NCBI GenBank assembly: GCA_963693315.1
Contig: OY856187.1
Coordinates: forward strand, 43,118,825-43,182,824
Length of the DNA: 64,000 nt
Direction: 5' to 3'
DNA from: Diogma glabrata
Lineage: Eukaryota; Arthropoda; Insecta; Diptera; Cylindrotomidae
The position numbers and the translations under genes were made by a program. This document shows, one piece after another, positions 61,161 through 64,000 of this stretch (within the stretch, counting starts at the first letter, position 1; each line of letters begins with the position of its first letter). The notes below the pieces were generated by a model. It searched no databases. It saw only the letters and a list, made by a program, of their open reading frames with translations, and was not told the origin of the DNA.

Positions 61161-61869
61161 TTGAGCTTCTCAAAAGCTAGCTAGGTTCGCGGGTTAGCTT
61201 CAGCTGTCCAATGTTTTGTTGATACATACTTATAGTCTGGTCGCAACAAAAAAATGTGTGAGATTACAAATGTTTATTCAAAAAAATTGGGAACCTTCAT
61301 CGCGAAGAAGCAAGATCGCCCTCACGTCAAGACAAAAAACGATGTATAGCTTGGACTACATCAGTAATCGTTTATCATATACGGTGGATATTATGTAGTA
61401 CTCTTAAGCTGCTGTCTTAAAACATATTATTACGATTCTATAATCGCATTAAAATACAAAACAAAATTGGGTTCAACATCAATTTCCCCTTTACCATCTT
61501 TCGAATCTAAAATCAAGGTCACAAGAAAGAGAGATAGCAGAAAATAAATAATAAAACAAAAATAACATGAAATAAATTTAATCAGAATTTCTGGAGCTTT
61601 CTTTGTAAAAATGGACTTAGAATATTAGAGACATTTGTCAAAATTGTCTATACGGAATTCCTCTTGCAAAATTAAATTAATTTAAATTAGACCGCGATAG
61701 CGTTAACAGTTTAAGTGGAATGCTATAATGTTAAGTGAATTAGTTGTAAACAAAACGCTCTATCGTGAATATAAAACCGTGTAAATAGAAGTAAAATTAA
61801 AATTTGTAAATAAAGTTTAAGTGTTATATAATTAAAATATTTTTGGTATAATTTTGGATATATGATTTT
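61161..61869. other. AT-rich sequence after the gypsy relic
   Basis: It may include the lost 3' LTR (AATAAA near 61808), but no LTR partner was found. The plus frame at 61216-61398 is not recognisable. Confidence 0.3.
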
Positions 61870-63119
61870 ACTTCGGTCTGAAAGACCTAAGTATTACATT
61901 CATGAGCCAAAAGTGAAATTCTTACCCCCACTTTTTTGGCATTTCTAGACGTTTTAGGACCTACTGATTCTAAAAAACAAAAACAAAAAAATGTATGTCT
62001 GTCTGCCGACCGGCCGTCATAACCTAAGCTGCAGGGAAAACCGCTGAAGGGATTTTAAAATTTTTTTTCTAAAAATAGGTATACTTAAGGGACAGGTCCG
62101 AAGATAACCGTACCGGAAGTGTGCCAAAAAAATCATTAAGAAAAATCATTCATATTTTTGGCTTAAAAAACATTCATTTTAAGTGGTTACGAGTAGGAAC
62201 ATTGAATTTGGAGAAATTTTGATGGTAGGAATTGGTATGTGAGATTAACAACCAGATTATTGCATTATAAGTTTGTCAAAAAATGTTGTAAAGTATGTCA
62301 AAAGAAAGATTTTAATTTAATTTTTGGCCCAATTTTTTGGAAAAAAATAAAATTAATAATTTGTATGGCATGAAATTTTATTATTATTATAGAGAATTAT
62401 GGCATTATAAATTGTCAAAAAAATGGTGTCAAGTGTGTCAAAAAATGAATTCATTTATTTTTTTAGCCAATTTTTGGAAAAAAAATTAGCTGTTTTTATG
62501 ACGTAAATGTAATTGAACATGAATTTGGACATGGACATTTTTGAATTTGTTATAGTTTTTGAAATATTTTTGCAATTTTGAAAAAGTTTCATTTTTTGAT
62601 TTTGTAAGAATTTGTGCTATATTTTTAGACTTTTGAAAATTTCATATTTTTGATTTTATTATAATTGTTGGAATTTTGAAAAAAGTTTTAATTTTTGATT
62701 TTGTAATAATTTTTGCAATATTTTTAGAATTTTGGAAAAGTTTAAATTTTTAAGAATTTTTGGAATATTATCGAAATTTAGAAAAAGTTTAAATATATGA
62801 TTTTATATAAATAAAAATATTTTGGAATGTTTTTGGAATTTTGAAAAAAGTTTGATTTTATTTAATATAACAATATTTTTGGAATTTTGATTATAATTTT
62901 CCGGGTACGTATTGATGTTTCGTGTTAGTTTTGTAATAAATTTTTAAACAGAGATAAAAAATACTTGTACTTTAACAAAGAGTTATGTTTGATATACATC
63001 GCTGCCCAAAACTAAAAACCATATCATCGTGAAAGTTTTTTGCCGAAAACTATATAAAAATCCTTTACCCATACCAAAGTCTTGATATCTCAGAGCTGCG
63101 AGATTTCAGCCACTCCATA
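61870..63119 (+). mobile_element. Helentron-like repeat, copy E (full)
   Basis: A second end-to-end copy in the opposite orientation to copy A. It begins ACTTCGGTCTGAAAGACC at 61870, has the GTCTGTCTG/CCGGCCG block at about 62000 and repeated GTCAAAAAA...GTGTGTCAAAA units. The 3' subterminal partner is decayed (CCATACCAAAGT, about 63073), the stem-loop is ATCTCAGAGCTGCGAGAT, and it ends CACTCCATA. At 1250 bp it is shorter than copy A (1839 bp) through fewer internal repeat units. Confidence 0.72.
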
Positions 63120-63324
63120 TTTTTGTAGTTACACTAACACCGAAAATAATTCACTTTAAAAATAAAAAAAATAAAACAAAATTGATTTGATTTTTAATTT
63201 TTATCTAATTTTTATTTTACCGTAAAATAAAAATTAGATAAAAATTAAAAATCAAATCAATTTTGTTTTATTTTTTTTATTTTTAAAGTGAATTATTTTC
63301 GGTGTTAGTGTAACTACAAAAAAT
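63120..63324. mobile_element. 200-bp perfect palindrome (foldback)
   Basis: Left TTTTGTAGTTACACTAACAC is matched exactly at the right by GTGTTAGTGTAACTACAAAA; arms of about 100 bp pair perfectly around a single central base at 63221. It begins at the last base of the repeat copy E. Non-coding. Confidence 0.92.
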
Positions 63325-64000
63325 CATATATTAAAATGGATAATTCACGTCACTCCGAAATTGTTTTTCGTATTATTTTGGATGATGTGTTTATACTGGA
63401 AATTTGTACAACTAACCGCTAAAGTTTCTGCAACCATTGAAAGAATATTCTAGATAGGAATACAGTTTGCTATATTGTTTTAATATTGCGAATTCAGAAA
63501 GTGATTTAAGAATTACGTTTATCGAATTGAGAGTAGTACCAATTTGAAGTAATATTGAAAAAACGTGACAATATCGACTCATGTGGTCAAAGTAGGTACT
63601 GCTGGTTTCCTAGTATTGGTAAATTTTCTCTTAAATTCTTCGTAATTTTCGGCGTGCAATTCACGTTCAGTTTTTCAATAAATGAACAGACTTTAATAAT
63701 AAACAAACTCCTTGAAATAATTGCAATAACTAAAACCCAAATTTAGTTTTAAATAAATTAACAAAAGTTTTTTATGAACATGAACAATTTTAAAACAAAA
63801 TTTTTTAAACGTGATTTGTGCTTTAAATTACTTTTTTATTTTGGCATAAAATCAACAAGACTTATATAACACGAAAATTATGATTAATCATGAAATCTAC
63901 AAAATATTTTATAAAAAGTTTAAATCAATATATGATGTTAGCTATATGTTATGTATCTGTTAAATTAAAAATGCATATTCAAATATCTATATATAATCGA
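63325..64000. other. AT-rich sequence, no supported gene
   Basis: A QLTAKVSATIERIF phrase at about 63411 faintly resembles a hAT C-terminus but is followed by a stop and has no support nearby. Nothing else seen. Confidence 0.3.

Noticed and set aside
63408..63460. hAT C-terminal dimerisation motif
   Set aside because: Only about 14 residues of weak resemblance followed by a stop, with no other hAT motif or TIR nearby.

Overview
This is AT-rich nuclear DNA from a metazoan, most likely an insect. The evidence is long (AT)n and (GT)n microsatellites, CR1/Jockey-group and RTE non-LTR elements, Ty3/gypsy and BEL/Pao LTR elements, Helitron, hAT and PIF/Harbinger remnants, many foldback MITEs, and an intronless broken copy of a eukaryotic housekeeping gene (ribulose-phosphate 3-epimerase). 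Order and species cannot be fixed from the sequence. I see no intact host gene. The window is a nested transposon graveyard with one 200-N assembly gap (38511-38710).

Layout. 0-7 kb holds a broken multicopy arthropod gene fragment, a LINE reverse-transcriptase relic and AT-rich filler. 7.4-14.2 kb holds two giant foldback elements (788 and 1175 bp) joined by (TA)n, then a Ty3/gypsy element with two near-identical LTRs inserted inside an (AT)n tract; its protease, RT and most of RNase H are deleted, so Gag is fused in frame to integrase. 14.2-18.5 kb holds a Helitron-like block, a 6-copy minisatellite, a 440-bp palindrome with CTAR ends, a 5'-truncated RTE LINE and degenerate tandem repeats. 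21-25 kb holds a non-coding repeat family (six copies or parts in the window) with Helentron-like end architecture, and a LINE ORF1 relic cut by a MITE. 25.5-27 kb holds small foldbacks and a PIF/Harbinger transposase relic.

28.1-34.6 kb is a Helitron on the minus strand. Its Rep and helicase halves are separated by a full-length LINE with an uninterrupted 1007-codon EN-RT ORF, and the helicase is cut off by a second CTAG-ended palindrome that supplies its stop codon. 36.5-39 kb holds a hAT dimerisation-domain relic inside tandem repeats, the gap and another repeat copy. 41.8-45.2 kb holds a foldback, an 11-bp minisatellite that changes to 6 bp, the epimerase retropseudogene abutting a TIR element, and a BEL/Pao protease relic. 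48.27-56.51 kb is one hAT element defined by matching TIRs and a perfect 8-bp target duplication; it has been filled with later insertions. 59.6-61.2 kb is a decayed gypsy pol. 61.9-63.3 kb is a further full copy of the Helentron-like repeat, directly followed by a perfect 200-bp palindrome.

The parts do not form a pathway. What they record is insertion order: microsatellite before gypsy, Helitron before LINE and before palindrome, hAT before its internal LINE tail and microsatellite. The only uninterrupted enzyme ORF is the LINE at 29.6-32.6 kb.
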